This document shows, piece by piece, positions 40,988 through 49,525 of a DNA stretch of 64,000 nucleotides. This DNA comes from a virus. Where the stretch lies: positions 1-64,000 of IMG/VR virus record IMGVR_UViG_3300032265_000877; one strand, written 5' to 3'. A model generated the notes under the pieces. That model was not told where the DNA came from. It saw only the letters and a list, made by a program, of their open reading frames with translations, and searched no databases. Position 1 is the stretch's first letter, and the number at the start of each line of letters is the position of its first letter. A program made the position numbers and the translations under genes.

Positions 40988-41756
40988 GACTTAGTGGTAA
41001 AGCAATTCCTTCACCACATGCCTTGCACATCTTGCTCACCTCCCCAAGGCGTGGGCCCGGGTTCTTCTCAATAATCTGTTCTACAATCTTTGAGCGATCA
41101 GACATACTTAAGTTAAGTGCTGTACTGGCGCCCATAGAAGGCATTCCATTTACTGAAGCTACGCAGCCAGATAGTAGAAGAGTGTTAATCTCTGCAACTG
41201 TTTTGTCTGAGTTTTCTAACAATTTTCTCTGGGTAATGCCCGTTGGAAGGTTTACTACTACATACCCCTGCTTTGTCTCTACTTGCCAAGTGCGATCAGC
41301 GATAGGGTCGTCAAGGGTCTTTACAGGAATATCATCAACTAGGTCAATAGATGTTTCCTGCTCCTGTCCGCAACTTCCACATTGAACTTTAAGATCAAGA
41401 GTTTCGCCAAAGGTAATGCGGCGGATTCCTACAAGAATAGCGTCACGGTCTCCCGAAAGAAGGTTATCAAAGTCTTCTTTGTTAACATCCCTTGATCCGA
41501 TCTTTATAAGACCGCGTTGTAAAAGGACATTAATAGCTTTACCTGTGTTAGATGCTTTAGCAATAGCTTCTTCATCCACACCATTAAGCTCTCGAACTTC
41601 TACTGTCGTTACAAGATCAGTTCCATCAATAAATCCACCAGGAAGCTTTACTTCAGGTCCTGGAGGAGCCTTGGTCTCAATGACCTTCTCTGGCTCCTCC
41701 ATCGCCTTCTTTGCATACTGGTTTACGAGTTCTGCGTCAGTAATAACTGTTGCCAC
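40965..41756 (-). CDS. T4 gp26-like baseplate/tail assembly protein
   Basis: The 263-residue protein has LLQRGLIKIGSRDV, GDRDAILVGIRRITFGE and CGSCGQEQ, followed near the end by CKACGEG, like the family of T4 baseplate hub assembly proteins with two Cys pairs. It would help assemble the hub around the tape measure. Its end overlaps the small +1 frame described above. Confidence 0.65.
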   Translation of the reverse strand: MATVITDAELVNQYAKKAMEEPEKVIETKAPPGPEVKLPGGFIDGTDLVTTVEVRELNGVDEEAIAKASNTGKAINVLLQRGLIKIGSRDVNKEDFDNLLSGDRDAILVGIRRITFGETLDLKVQCGSCGQEQETSIDLVDDIPVKTLDDPIADRTWQVETKQGYVVVNLPTGITQRKLLENSDKTVAEINTLLLSGCVASVNGMPSMGASTALNLSMSDRSKIVEQIIEKNPGPRLGEVSKMCKACGEGIALPLSLVDLFRI

Positions 41757-41780
41757 GTTTTATTCTCCTAGTTGTTAGTC

Positions 41781-42428
41781 TTAGTATGTCTTGCCGTCTA
41801 CTGGGTTACCCTTAGAATCTGTGAAGAATACAGAGATTCCTTCGTGAACTAGCTGCATAGTCTCAAACAAGATTGCTCCATTTGTAGCGTCTAGATCGGT
41901 GTAGTTTAGCCCAGTAATCCACGCATTGTGGACTTTAAAGGCCATCTGTGGGTAATCGGTTGTTGCGTTTGTATTTGGATGTTCATTTACATTGATAGTA
42001 ATATCAACGCGGAAGTTAGTTCCAAATGGTGATGCAACTGATGGGTCATTAAGACCTGACCCAGCGGCTGCTGTAAAAATCCCACGCATCCATGACATTG
42101 CTTGATCATTTCCATAAAGAACTCCACGAGTGAACGATATAGGCTGGAAAGTAGTCATTCCAGGGATTTGATGCACAGTGGTGTTGTAGCCGCCCTCACG
42201 GTAAGGGATAGCTTGAGTAGAAACAGATAGACCAGAGATGTTAGTAAAGCCGCCCACCCAACCGTTTGATTGACCGGTAGCAGGTGTTCCACTGCCATCA
42301 GTAATCTTTGGAATAGTAGTTGCTGCGGTAAACGCTCCTGCTGGTGCAAAGCTAGCAGTGAACCTAAATCCGCGAATTGGATCAGTTGCAATGCTAGAAT
42401 TAAACTGGCTAATTGTTGAGCTTGCCAT
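41781..42428 (-). CDS. tail tube protein (gp19-like)
   Basis: The 215-residue protein has the tube signature: DPIRGFRFTASF, FTNISGLSV, YREGGYNTTVHQIPG, ISFTRGVLYGN. It stacks as rings inside the sheath. It lies directly downstream of the sheath gene, the normal order in myoviruses. Confidence 0.88.
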   Translation of the reverse strand: MASSTISQFNSSIATDPIRGFRFTASFAPAGAFTAATTIPKITDGSGTPATGQSNGWVGGFTNISGLSVSTQAIPYREGGYNTTVHQIPGMTTFQPISFTRGVLYGNDQAMSWMRGIFTAAAGSGLNDPSVASPFGTNFRVDITINVNEHPNTNATTDYPQMAFKVHNAWITGLNYTDLDATNGAILFETMQLVHEGISVFFTDSKGNPVDGKTY

Positions 42429-42442
42429 TGTTGTTTATCTCC

Positions 42443-43957
42443 TTAAGATACAGTTACAGTGGTACCACCGCTGTACTGGCCGATGTTGATGACTACAAAT
42501 TCAGCTGGACGTTGTAGAGCAACACCAACCTGGATATTTACAATTCCGTTATCAATCGATGACTGAGGATTGTTATCAGAATCGCACTTTACAAAGTATG
42601 CAGCTTGTGGGCTAGTGCCTGTCAAGCCCCCTTGAGCCCAGTAACTTGTCAAGAAGGTACTAACGCTTGCGTTAATACGGTTCCATAGACGCTGGTCATT
42701 TGGCTCAAAGACTGCAAATTGAGTAAGGTCACGAAGAGCTTTCTCAAGGTAGATAAGGCTACGACGCACTGGTACATAGCGATCTACATATCCTGGCTTT
42801 AGGGTGCGAGATCCAAAGACCACAATCCCTGAACCTGAGATATAGCGGATTGCGTTAACAGGGGCTGCAGATGAGTTAAGAGAGTCAAGGTCAGCCATTG
42901 ACAGTGACGGTACAGAGACAACACCTGCAAGGCGGGCTTGTAGTCCTGCTGGGGCTTTGAATACTCCGCGGCTAGCGTCAGTTGCGGCGTATAAACCAAC
43001 AACTGCTGCTCCCGCTCCTACAGTCTTTATCGCTCCTGTAGAGGCGCCTACACCAACTGTTGGGTCAGCAATTGTAAGGGATGGGTAGTAGACAGCTGCG
43101 TATGAAGTAGGTGTGTAAGTGGCCGATAGTGTTAGCTGATTAGGGGCTGTGTCATTTACGCCATCAATAACTACAAAAGCATCGTTTGGACGAGTTGTAC
43201 CAGTTGCATATGAGATAGCACCATTGATAGTAGTTGCATCTGTATATCCTGGAATATTGATTACCAAAGACTGACGGATATTATCGTACAGGCTAAGAGC
43301 AGATACAATGCCGGTTCCGGTAACTGCTGATCCGTCTGATCCAGTGCTTAAAGCTGCGTTAGCAACCGATGATGGGTTACGAGTAGCTCCAGTGCCAGCT
43401 GCGCCTAAGTCAGTTGCAACAATCCAGATTGAGTTGTTGTTAATGACGTTAATTGCGTAGCGAGCATCTGTAGCAATCATTGAGATGTCTGTCCACTGTT
43501 CAACGATGTTTCCAGCGCTAGAACCTCCGTAGTAGACCACAAGGTTGAAGTAGCCTGTAGTAGACCCAGCAGTGATGCTGATATTGATGCTGTTACCCCA
43601 AGTTCCAGAACTAGCTGCGCTGATCTTAAGGGTAGCTGCAGGTGTTCCTTCAGTATCGTTGAAAGAACGGGTAGCTGCTACAGCAGAGGCGCCTGGTACA
43701 CGAGTGACATAGGCTTGCTGTCCACCGTTTGCAAAGTACATGTACAAAGCAAGTGGAAGGTTATTGTTCTGTACAGTGTTCCAAGAGCCAAATAAGTTTA
43801 CATACTGGCTCCAAGAAGTAACCAATGTAGGGATCGTTGGGCCACGATCGTTAGCGCCTAGAAAGGCAGCAACGGTGTTAGATGCCGGACCGACTACTGG
43901 TTGAATAGGGTTCAACGTCTCTTGAACGTATACCCCAGGACGTAGGTAGGTTGCCAT
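42443..43957 (-). CDS. contractile tail sheath protein
   Basis: The 504-residue protein begins YLRPGVYVQE and has GANDRGP near the N-terminus and, at the C-terminus, ALRDLTQFAVFEPNDQRLWNRI, typical of sheath proteins. The middle part is a variable beta domain. It proves that the phage is a myovirus. A ribosome binding site AAGGAGATAA precedes the start. Confidence 0.93.
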   Translation of the reverse strand: MATYLRPGVYVQETLNPIQPVVGPASNTVAAFLGANDRGPTIPTLVTSWSQYVNLFGSWNTVQNNNLPLALYMYFANGGQQAYVTRVPGASAVAATRSFNDTEGTPAATLKISAASSGTWGNSINISITAGSTTGYFNLVVYYGGSSAGNIVEQWTDISMIATDARYAINVINNNSIWIVATDLGAAGTGATRNPSSVANAALSTGSDGSAVTGTGIVSALSLYDNIRQSLVINIPGYTDATTINGAISYATGTTRPNDAFVVIDGVNDTAPNQLTLSATYTPTSYAAVYYPSLTIADPTVGVGASTGAIKTVGAGAAVVGLYAATDASRGVFKAPAGLQARLAGVVSVPSLSMADLDSLNSSAAPVNAIRYISGSGIVVFGSRTLKPGYVDRYVPVRRSLIYLEKALRDLTQFAVFEPNDQRLWNRINASVSTFLTSYWAQGGLTGTSPQAAYFVKCDSDNNPQSSIDNGIVNIQVGVALQRPAEFVVINIGQYSGGTTVTVS

Positions 43958-43981
43958 TAAATTATCTCCTTATTAATTTAC

Positions 43982-44620
43982 TTAGTTAACAGATGATGGA
44001 AGAGGTGTTTTACCGGACGGGATAGACGAAGTAGTAGCGTTGATATCAACATATTGAACGGTTTTAATAGACGCAGCTGCCTGAGGAGACATCTGGCTAA
44101 TTACTCTGACCGTAAATACATTTCTTAAAAGACGACGATTTCCAGTTTCACCTTCAACCGTATCTCTTTTAACAAATCCATCAAGTATCATTGTGCGGCT
44201 GCTGCTCTCTGTACCTAACTGGTTAGGCACAATAAGAAAGCCATACTTTGATGGAAATTTATTTAGTAGTTGATACATAAGCGCTCGATCATGACGTGGA
44301 TTACGTGCATACGAGGTGATCTGATAAACAAGATCATAAGCTATTGGAATTAAATAATCATAAACAAGCCCATTTACTGGGGCGATCGTTCCTTGATAGT
44401 CTGTATCAACTAGGTACCCATAAGTTTGACGGTCATTGCCGGGTAAAATATCGATAAGGTCGATAGTGATGTATGGAAACGCTTGATCACGAATTTCAAC
44501 GTCTGGAAACCCAAACCAGGTCTTTACAGCGCGGTTAGCATTAACATCGTCTGAAACTTTTATACCATTTAGTAAAGTTTTAAGCGCTAAGTCTTCAGCA
44601 ATAATAAACGGATTGCCCAT
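43982..44620 (-). CDS. putative tail terminator/neck protein (212 aa)
   Basis: A mixed alpha/beta protein with PYITIDLIDILPGND and LMYQLLNKFPSKYGFL segments. Its place immediately before the sheath gene and after an HK97-gp10-like gene suggests tail completion or head-tail joining. No motif is decisive. Confidence 0.55.
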   Translation of the reverse strand: MGNPFIIAEDLALKTLLNGIKVSDDVNANRAVKTWFGFPDVEIRDQAFPYITIDLIDILPGNDRQTYGYLVDTDYQGTIAPVNGLVYDYLIPIAYDLVYQITSYARNPRHDRALMYQLLNKFPSKYGFLIVPNQLGTESSSRTMILDGFVKRDTVEGETGNRRLLRNVFTVRVISQMSPQAAASIKTVQYVDINATTSSIPSGKTPLPSSVN

Positions 44621-44958
44621 TAAATGATCCCCAACCCTTTAAAAAGATTTGTAAGAGCTATTTTTTCTAAGACCGGCTCAATTAAATTATGAGCTCGTGC
44701 TTTAAATGGGCGTATAACTGCATTAGGAATGCCTCCAGAGGTTCCGTACTCTAAGTCTTCAATTTCAGTAGCGTACTCTGACGGATAACTTACATACACC
44801 TCATAATCAGCGCCAACCTCTATAGACATCTTTGAGGTAAGCCCCTTTGGCCAACCAGAAGAGTCAGCTAAAGAGTTAAGAAGGATAGTAAGTTTAGGGA
44901 TAAGTTCTACTGCGGCTTTATTTGCGGCCTGGGTAATATCAGCGCTTTTTAATGACAC
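44620..44958 (-). CDS. putative tail completion protein, HK97 gp10-like (112 aa)
   Basis: YEVYVSYPSEYATEIEDLEYG followed by AVIRPFKARAHNLIEPVLEK fits the HK97 gp10-like neck protein pattern, with a basic helix near the C-terminus. It overlaps the next gene by one base and lies before the putative tail terminator. Confidence 0.55.
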   Translation of the reverse strand: MSLKSADITQAANKAAVELIPKLTILLNSLADSSGWPKGLTSKMSIEVGADYEVYVSYPSEYATEIEDLEYGTSGGIPNAVIRPFKARAHNLIEPVLEKIALTNLFKGLGII

Positions 44959-45091
44959 GCTTCACCACTTTGCCTACTAAGTATGTTGCTACTACTCCTG
45001 TGAGTATATGCGGTTTACCTGCCTCAGGGATGTTCTGAACAATAGCTTGAGCAAACTCGATATCCGAGGGCTTATCTATGTTGTTAGGCAC
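44939..45091 (-). CDS. small membrane-like protein (50 aa), first gene of tail operon
   Basis: Starts at GTG 45091 with an AAGGAG ribosome binding site. The product MPNNIDKPSDIEF... has a C-terminal hydrophobic segment (ILTGVVATYLVGKVV) followed by a basic tail, as in a single-pass membrane peptide. It overlaps the neck gene by 20 bases. Function unknown. Confidence 0.6.
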   Translation of the reverse strand: MPNNIDKPSDIEFAQAIVQNIPEAGKPHILTGVVATYLVGKVVKRVIKKR

Positions 45092-45135
45092 GGCAAATCT
45101 CCTTAAGGAGGCAAGATACTTCGCAAGGGTGGTGC

Positions 45136-45159
45136 TTAATTATCCGCACGGATAATTAA
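45136..45159. repeat. perfect 24-bp palindrome
   Basis: TTAATTATCCG and CGGATAATTAA flank a two-base centre, giving 11-bp perfect arms. It lies between a terminator and the start of the tail operon, where a promoter or operator is expected. It lacks a T-tract on the - strand, and may bind a dimeric regulator. Confidence 0.75.
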
Positions 45160-45171
45160 TATAAGGATAAA

Positions 45172-45194
45172 GCAAAAAGCGCCCTTGCGGGCGC
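45172..45194 (-). terminator. intrinsic terminator
   Basis: GCGCCC and GGGCGC pair around TTGC and, read on the - strand, are followed by TTTTTGC. It ends the small-protein cluster eight bases after the 45202 stop. Confidence 0.9.
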
Positions 45195-45201
45195 TAATCG
45201 C

Positions 45202-45456
45202 TTACTTACTCTTCTTTACTTTTTTGGCTAGAGCCTTGTCCATCTTCATATCGGCTTTAGCAGATGGGTTCTTCTTATCCATCTTTTTATCCGCCTTCTC
45301 AAAGGCCGCCTTCTGCTTAGGGCTCATACCCTTTTCAATCTTAGCGTCAGACTTCTTATCAGCCTTCATACGTGCTGACTTACAGGTAGCACAGGTGCAC
45401 TTGCAACCTGCTGCTGGCTTGCCAGCCTTACATCCACAGCCACACTTAGCGCACAT
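45202..45456 (-). CDS. metallothionein-like Cys- and Lys-rich protein (84 aa)
   Basis: Eight cysteines occur in the first 25 residues (CAKCGCGC, then CKCTCATC), as in small metal-binding proteins. The rest is very lysine-rich and helical (KKMDKKNPSAKADMKMDKALAKK). It has an AAGGG ribosome binding site and shares a SPKQK motif with the gene before it. Metal binding is likely; DNA or protein binding through the basic tail is possible. Confidence 0.7.
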   Translation of the reverse strand: MCAKCGCGCKAGKPAAGCKCTCATCKSARMKADKKSDAKIEKGMSPKQKAAFEKADKKMDKKNPSAKADMKMDKALAKKVKKSK

Positions 45457-45615
45457 TTACTTACCCTTCTTCTTAAGAGCCTTGAAGTCAGCTCCGGTGA
45501 TCTTATCTTTTGGGGCAGCAGCTGAAGCAATCTTCTTCTGCTTAGGGGACATGCTCTTTCCTTTGCCGTATCCGGCTTCACCCTTTTTCTTCTTGCATCC
45601 ACAAGTCATGCACAT
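45457..45615 (-). CDS. small Cys/Lys-rich protein (52 aa)
   Basis: The ATG at 45615 follows the preceding TAA by one base. MCMTCGCKKKKG has three cysteines in a shortened version of the metallothionein-like head next door, followed by KSMSPKQKKIA, shared with it. Probably a paralogue. Function unknown. Confidence 0.65.
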   Translation of the reverse strand: MCMTCGCKKKKGEAGYGKGKSMSPKQKKIASAAAPKDKITGADFKALKKKGK

Positions 45616-45616
45616 A

Positions 45617-45787
45617 TTACTTACCTTTTTTCTTACGGGCGGCTGCGAGGTTGTCAACCGCATTTGGGTATGGGCGACCAGCGGCTTTGGCTTTAGCACG
45701 GGCTGAGGCCTTCTGGCTCTTGCTTAGTTTACTATGCTTACCCCCGTCAGGGTCCTTCTTATCCCAAAGAGGTTTTTCTTTAGCCAT
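45617..45787 (-). CDS. small Lys-rich protein (56 aa)
   Basis: Starts at ATG 45787, overlapping the preceding TAA. Contains DKKDPDGGKHSKLSKSQKAS and AAGRPYPNAVDNLAAARKKK; highly basic, no cysteines. Similar small basic proteins occur in actinobacterial genomes. Function unknown; DNA condensation is possible. Confidence 0.65.
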   Translation of the reverse strand: MAKEKPLWDKKDPDGGKHSKLSKSQKASARAKAKAAGRPYPNAVDNLAAARKKKGK

Positions 45788-45888
45788 TATTTATCTTTCT
45801 TTGCTTGCTTTGCAGCGCGCTTCTCTTTAAGAGTCATCTTTGGCTCTTTCTTCTGATTTGTATTGCCTTTTTGCTCTTTATTCGCCAT
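45787..45888 (-). CDS. small Lys-rich peptide (33 aa)
   Basis: The frame MANKEQKGNTN... with MTLKEKRAAKQAKKDK is short but has an AAGGA ribosome binding site and a TAATG junction to the next gene. One third of its residues are lysine. Function unknown. Confidence 0.6.
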   Translation of the reverse strand: MANKEQKGNTNQKKEPKMTLKEKRAAKQAKKDK

Positions 45889-45899
45889 ATTTTTATCCT

Positions 45900-45986
45900 T
45901 TACTTCTTAATTACAATCTTGGTTGACTTCTTAGGTGTTGCCTTAATAGAGATGCTCTCACCTTTTTTAGTCACGCGGATGCTCAT
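45900..45986 (-). CDS. small basic peptide (28 aa)
   Basis: A 28-residue frame, MSIRVTKKGESISI..., overlaps the preceding gene by ATGA and has a coherent basic beta-like sequence. Its small size makes it less certain, but the coupling and composition match its neighbours. Confidence 0.5.
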   Translation of the reverse strand: MSIRVTKKGESISIKATPKKSTKIVIKK

Positions 45987-46291
45987 GCAGTAGTAACCAT
46001 CAAAGTAGCTACTTTAGGTGTGCCAGATGCGGCAATTGCATAGACTTTCTCTGATGGGCTAAGGCTATCAAGGGTGATAGATGCGCCAGCAGCAAGTGCT
46101 ACGCCATAAGAGGTAGAAGTAACGTTAGATGCGCCTATGTAGACAACAATAGATGCGTCTGTGTTCTGAATAGATACGCTTCCATACTGCCAAACATTAC
46201 GAACCTCTGGGCCAACAGTAACCTCAGGATCATTATTAAGTAGGGTTGCGGTTGAGGCGTTAAGAGTAAAAACCGAGTGTGTGAGTGCCAT
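45983..46291 (-). CDS. putative beta-rich virion protein (102 aa)
   Basis: The protein is beta-rich and small-residue-rich (SVSIQNTDASIVVYIGASNV, GVALAAGASITLDSLS), as in decoration or head fibre domains. It lies after the 46300 gene and before the small basic cluster. A virion role is inferred. Confidence 0.55.
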   Translation of the reverse strand: MALTHSVFTLNASTATLLNNDPEVTVGPEVRNVWQYGSVSIQNTDASIVVYIGASNVTSTSYGVALAAGASITLDSLSPSEKVYAIAASGTPKVATLMVTTA

Positions 46292-46299
46292 GTGGCTCC

Positions 46300-46824
46300 T
46301 TAGTTAGCGTAGCTAGCAAATTGAACGTCGTTCTGCATCTCTTCTGGCATGACCTGAACTAGGTCAACAGTTAGAAGGATGAAGTCCTCACTAATAATAC
46401 CTTCTTGTTGGGACTTATAGGGGCGGAATACTTCGCCTTTCCAGACAACACGGTCGCGATCGCGGGAGTCTGGGTTTGCCATAGTTCCTGGAGCCACTTT
46501 TTCAATATCTAACGCATTAAGGGTTAGGTGGAGGTAGTCAGCGTTATAGAAACCCTGCTGGCTAATCTTGGTATCGCCTTGCTTGATAATGGCCCGAATG
46601 ACCTGAATCTGATAAGGTCCCGTCCACATTTTGCCGCCTGATCCATTGTAGTAAGAGTCGCCCACATCATAGATAGGGTCTACTGCGGTAGCGGTTGGGT
46701 TATAAAGCCACCATTGAGCGTGGGTACCTACAGGGTTAGTAAGGTCATTAGTAATACCTGTAGATATAGATCCGCGCTCAAAATCCGAATTAAACCTGCC
46801 GCCAGGGGTATACGCTCTACTCAT
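46300..46824 (-). CDS. putative minor virion protein (174 aa)
   Basis: Contains AQWWLYNPTATAVDPIYDVGDSYY and ILLTVDLVQVMPEEMQND, with mixed beta structure and no cysteines. Position before the tail genes suggests a head-tail or neck component. No family is assigned. Confidence 0.5.
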   Translation of the reverse strand: MSRAYTPGGRFNSDFERGSISTGITNDLTNPVGTHAQWWLYNPTATAVDPIYDVGDSYYNGSGGKMWTGPYQIQVIRAIIKQGDTKISQQGFYNADYLHLTLNALDIEKVAPGTMANPDSRDRDRVVWKGEVFRPYKSQQEGIISEDFILLTVDLVQVMPEEMQNDVQFASYAN

Positions 46825-46834
46825 AGTATCTACC

Positions 46835-46909
46835 TTAGTTGGTTGTCACGGCGTTTGAGGCGCCAGAATAAGATGAAGTTCCCTCTTCACTAGCATGCCG
46901 AATACTCAT
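46835..46909 (-). CDS. possible 24-aa peptide
   Basis: An ATG with a TAAGGTG ribosome binding site opens a 24-residue frame (MSIRHASEEG...) that fills the gap between two coupled genes. It starts like the 28-aa peptide at 45900 (MSIR). Too short to be sure. Confidence 0.35.
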   Translation of the reverse strand: MSIRHASEEGTSSYSGASNAVTTN

Positions 46910-46918
46910 TACGACACC

Positions 46919-47308
46919 TTACTGTTGAGGTAGTTCTACTACCTGCCAATTTAGATCTGCTTCTACCCATCGGTATATTTTGCCATCTGTGGGCATTGGT
47001 GTAGGTGCTTCCCATGTAAAGTTAGTCGTGTTCAATTTCCAAGAAGGATACATGCATGGGTAGTAAAAAACATCGTACTGCTCATCGTAGTAAAACCCTA
47101 TACCAGCGTAGGTATGTCTAAAAGGAGTTCCACCTTCACGAGTACTTATTCCATTTAGTGTGTTGTAAGAAGTACGCTTGCAAACTTGTCCACGAAAATT
47201 TTCATACCAAGTTTCAGGATCTAAACCTTCAATAAGTTCAGTTTCATCTTTCCCAACGATTACCTCTGTAACGAGGTTGTTTTCATCAAGGAATGCGTAA
47301 TGAGCCAT
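46919..47308 (-). CDS. virion-associated protein, MAH[FY] family (129 aa)
   Basis: MAHYAFLDENNLVTEVIVG, then RTSYNTLNG and GGTPFRHTYAGIGFYYDE, closely resembles the 56198-56635 protein (MAHFAELDENN, SINTLNNKH, GGTPFRANVAVPGIYFD). Such proteins are widespread beside phage tail-fibre genes. Each copy here directly follows a fibronectin/Gly-rich fibre gene, so it may be a partner or adaptor of that fibre. Overlaps the fibre gene by one base. Confidence 0.7.
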   Translation of the reverse strand: MAHYAFLDENNLVTEVIVGKDETELIEGLDPETWYENFRGQVCKRTSYNTLNGISTREGGTPFRHTYAGIGFYYDEQYDVFYYPCMYPSWKLNTTNFTWEAPTPMPTDGKIYRWVEADLNWQVVELPQQ

Positions 47309-48795
47309 TAGATAGTCACCGTACCTGTTCCAGCAGTGAATGTGTAGACCTTATTGCCTCCAGTATTGACTGGCCCCGAATAAGTTAGACCACCGCTAAT
47401 AGATGTAATGTTAGAGTAAGTGTTTGGGTAAGAGAGAATGACTACTCCAGAACCTCCATTAGAACCTGCTATGTTTCTAAATGGTCCACTGTAGTAATAT
47501 GAAAAGGCGCCCCCGCCACCTCCGCCCAAGTTTGTTCCTCCAGCAGTACCGCTGCCTGTAGCGTTTGATCCTCCTGTACCACCTCCACCAGATCCACCAG
47601 ATCCACCAGTACCAGTACCACTAGAACCAGTAGTATTGCCACCGCCACCTCCGCCACCTGCATACGTTACAGAAGAGCCTGAGATACTGGAACTTGAACC
47701 ATTTCCACCGCTTCCTGCTGTGTACGTAGTAGTAGTAGTAGCATTGCCACCTACAGCACCTGCACCTCCTCCACCGCCGCCGCCTAAGTAACCTGCACCG
47801 CCATTGTTTCCTTGTCCCGAAGTTCCCGTACCAACAGAAGTGCCATTGTTAGAAGAACCACCTCCAGAACCTCCGCTAAGACCGTAGTTTGTATGAAAAG
47901 TATTAGAGTTTCCATCAGTACCGCCACCGCCGCCGCCACCCGTTGAGGTAATAGATGAGAAGACGCTGTTAGATCCTACAACACCTCGAACTTGCTCATA
48001 TGGATCACCATTTGCCGAGATTCCTCCAGCACCACCAGCACCGACAGTCAGAGTCAAAGGAGTACCGGCAGTCACTGAAAAACTTGAACCCGTTCTCATG
48101 CCACCAGCACCGCCACCAGCACCAGCAGAAGTGTAGTCCGCTATGTTTCCGCCACCGCCGCCACCGCCAGCAACTACAAGATAAGTAACTGGTACAGTAA
48201 AGGAAGATGTGACGGAGTTGCTTGCACTTGAAGCAACAGAAGTTCCCTGTGCATTAGTAGCAGTGACTGTATACGTGTAAGTACCAGCAACAGTTTCGTT
48301 AATTGTGATTGGGCTTGATGTGCCTGTGGCAGTTACAGTAGATGAAGATGTGACTAGGTAACTAGTGATTGTTGATCCACCAGTACCGTTAGCAGTAAAT
48401 GATACAGAAACAACTCCGCTAGTACCTCCAGAGGCTGTACCAATAGTAGGAGCCTGTGGAATTGTTGTTGCTGTAATTGAGTTAGAAGCAGATGATGCAG
48501 GAGAAGTTCCGCGCGAGTTTGCTGCTGTAACTGTAAAGGTGTAAGCAGTGTTGCTTTGAAGACCTGCAACAGTTACTGGGCTAGATGAACCTGTTCCTGT
48601 GTAACCGCCAGGGCTAGAAGTTACTGTAAATGAAGTTGCAACCGCACCTTTTGAAGCAGGGGTAAATGTAACGGTGGCAGCACCATTATTGTAAGCGCGA
48701 GAAGTGCCTACGTTAGTAGCGGTACCAATGGTTGGGGTATTAGGTGCTACGTTCCCCGAAACCTGTGATGTTAAGATTCCTAGGTTTGGCGCCAT
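47308..48795 (-). CDS. tail fibre/adhesin: fibronectin III repeats plus Gly-rich domain (495 aa)
   Basis: After a short N-terminus, two FN3-type repeats (SRAYNNGAATVTFTP, TAYTFTVTAANSRGTSPASS; SITSYLVTSSSTVTATG) precede a glycine-rich domain with long GGGGGGG loops, like the polyglycine receptor-binding domains of myophage adhesins. It is paralogous to the longer 56635-59109 protein and probably binds a cell-surface receptor. Confidence 0.75.
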   Translation of the reverse strand: MAPNLGILTSQVSGNVAPNTPTIGTATNVGTSRAYNNGAATVTFTPASKGAVATSFTVTSSPGGYTGTGSSSPVTVAGLQSNTAYTFTVTAANSRGTSPASSASNSITATTIPQAPTIGTASGGTSGVVSVSFTANGTGGSTITSYLVTSSSTVTATGTSSPITINETVAGTYTYTVTATNAQGTSVASSASNSVTSSFTVPVTYLVVAGGGGGGGNIADYTSAGAGGGAGGMRTGSSFSVTAGTPLTLTVGAGGAGGISANGDPYEQVRGVVGSNSVFSSITSTGGGGGGGTDGNSNTFHTNYGLSGGSGGGSSNNGTSVGTGTSGQGNNGGAGYLGGGGGGGAGAVGGNATTTTTYTAGSGGNGSSSSISGSSVTYAGGGGGGGNTTGSSGTGTGGSGGSGGGGTGGSNATGSGTAGGTNLGGGGGGAFSYYYSGPFRNIAGSNGGSGVVILSYPNTYSNITSISGGLTYSGPVNTGGNKVYTFTAGTGTVTI

Positions 48796-49274
48796 TATGC
48801 AACGTCACCTAAAATCGTAAATGTGTTAGAGCCTGTGCAAATAACTGTTGCTGCAGAGTACTGGGCGCGAAGCTTAGGGGCTGCAGTTGTTGCACCTGTT
48901 GAGGTGATTGTGACACCAGATCCCGCAGCAAAGGTAACCTGACCGGCGCCGATCTGTTGGATATCAATAGTCTGTCCTGCGCTGAATACTGAAGGCGGAA
49001 CTGTTACTGTAATCGCGCTTGCATTAGATGCTGTAACAAATGTACGAGCGGCATCAGAGAGGGCAAGTGTGTAAGAGGTGCCTGTTTGAGCGTTAAAAGA
49101 GTTATAGTTATACTGCCAGGCAACGCCGTTAGAAGCGCCTGAGCTAGCTACTAATGTTTGACCATTAGTTCCCACAGATACAGTGGTGGGGGTCTGCGCA
49201 GCAGAGGCGGCAATGAGGTCGCCTTTAGCGGTAAGGGCATCAATTAAGGCTGCCTCGGAACGAGCTGATGTCAT
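48795..49274 (-). CDS. short fibre protein with shared C-terminal domain (159 aa)
   Basis: AKGDLIAA near the N-terminus and APKLRAQYSAATVICTGSN followed by GDVA at the C-terminus are shared with the 59109-62195 fibre. It looks like a shortened paralogue keeping the C-terminal half. A GGAGG ribosome binding site precedes it. It is followed by the FN3/Gly-rich fibre gene, the same order as at 59109. Confidence 0.65.
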   Translation of the reverse strand: MTSARSEAALIDALTAKGDLIAASAAQTPTTVSVGTNGQTLVASSGASNGVAWQYNYNSFNAQTGTSYTLALSDAARTFVTASNASAITVTVPPSVFSAGQTIDIQQIGAGQVTFAAGSGVTITSTGATTAAPKLRAQYSAATVICTGSNTFTILGDVA

Positions 49275-49287
49275 TTACTTACCTCCA

Positions 49288-49521
49288 CTAGAAGATGTCT
49301 CCAAAGACATACCAGGTGTCTGTTGCTATCTTTAAACAAGTAGCTGTTGAGTACTGGGCGCGTAGTTTAGGCGCGCTTGCAGTAGCTGCAGTTGAAGCTA
49401 CAGTTGTGGTACCAGATGTGACCGCCTGAATGGTTGTCTGTCCAGTTCCCGCTTGGATAATAGTAATGGAAGAACCCACAGGAAATCCCGCTGAACTGTT
49501 TGTGGGAATTGAGGGAGTTAG
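49288..49521 (-). pseudogene. truncated 3' end of a tail-fibre gene
   Basis: An open frame without a proper start encodes SIPTNSSAGFPVGSSITIIQ through APKLRAQYSTATCLKI to GDIF, aligning with the last ~80 residues of the 59109 fibre. A GTG at 49479 could start only the last 63 residues. Upstream, homology stops at about 49521, next to the methyltransferase stop (49526). It looks like the remnant of a fibre gene cut by insertion or recombination of the neighbouring cassette. Confidence 0.65.
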
Positions 49522-49525
49522 ACTC

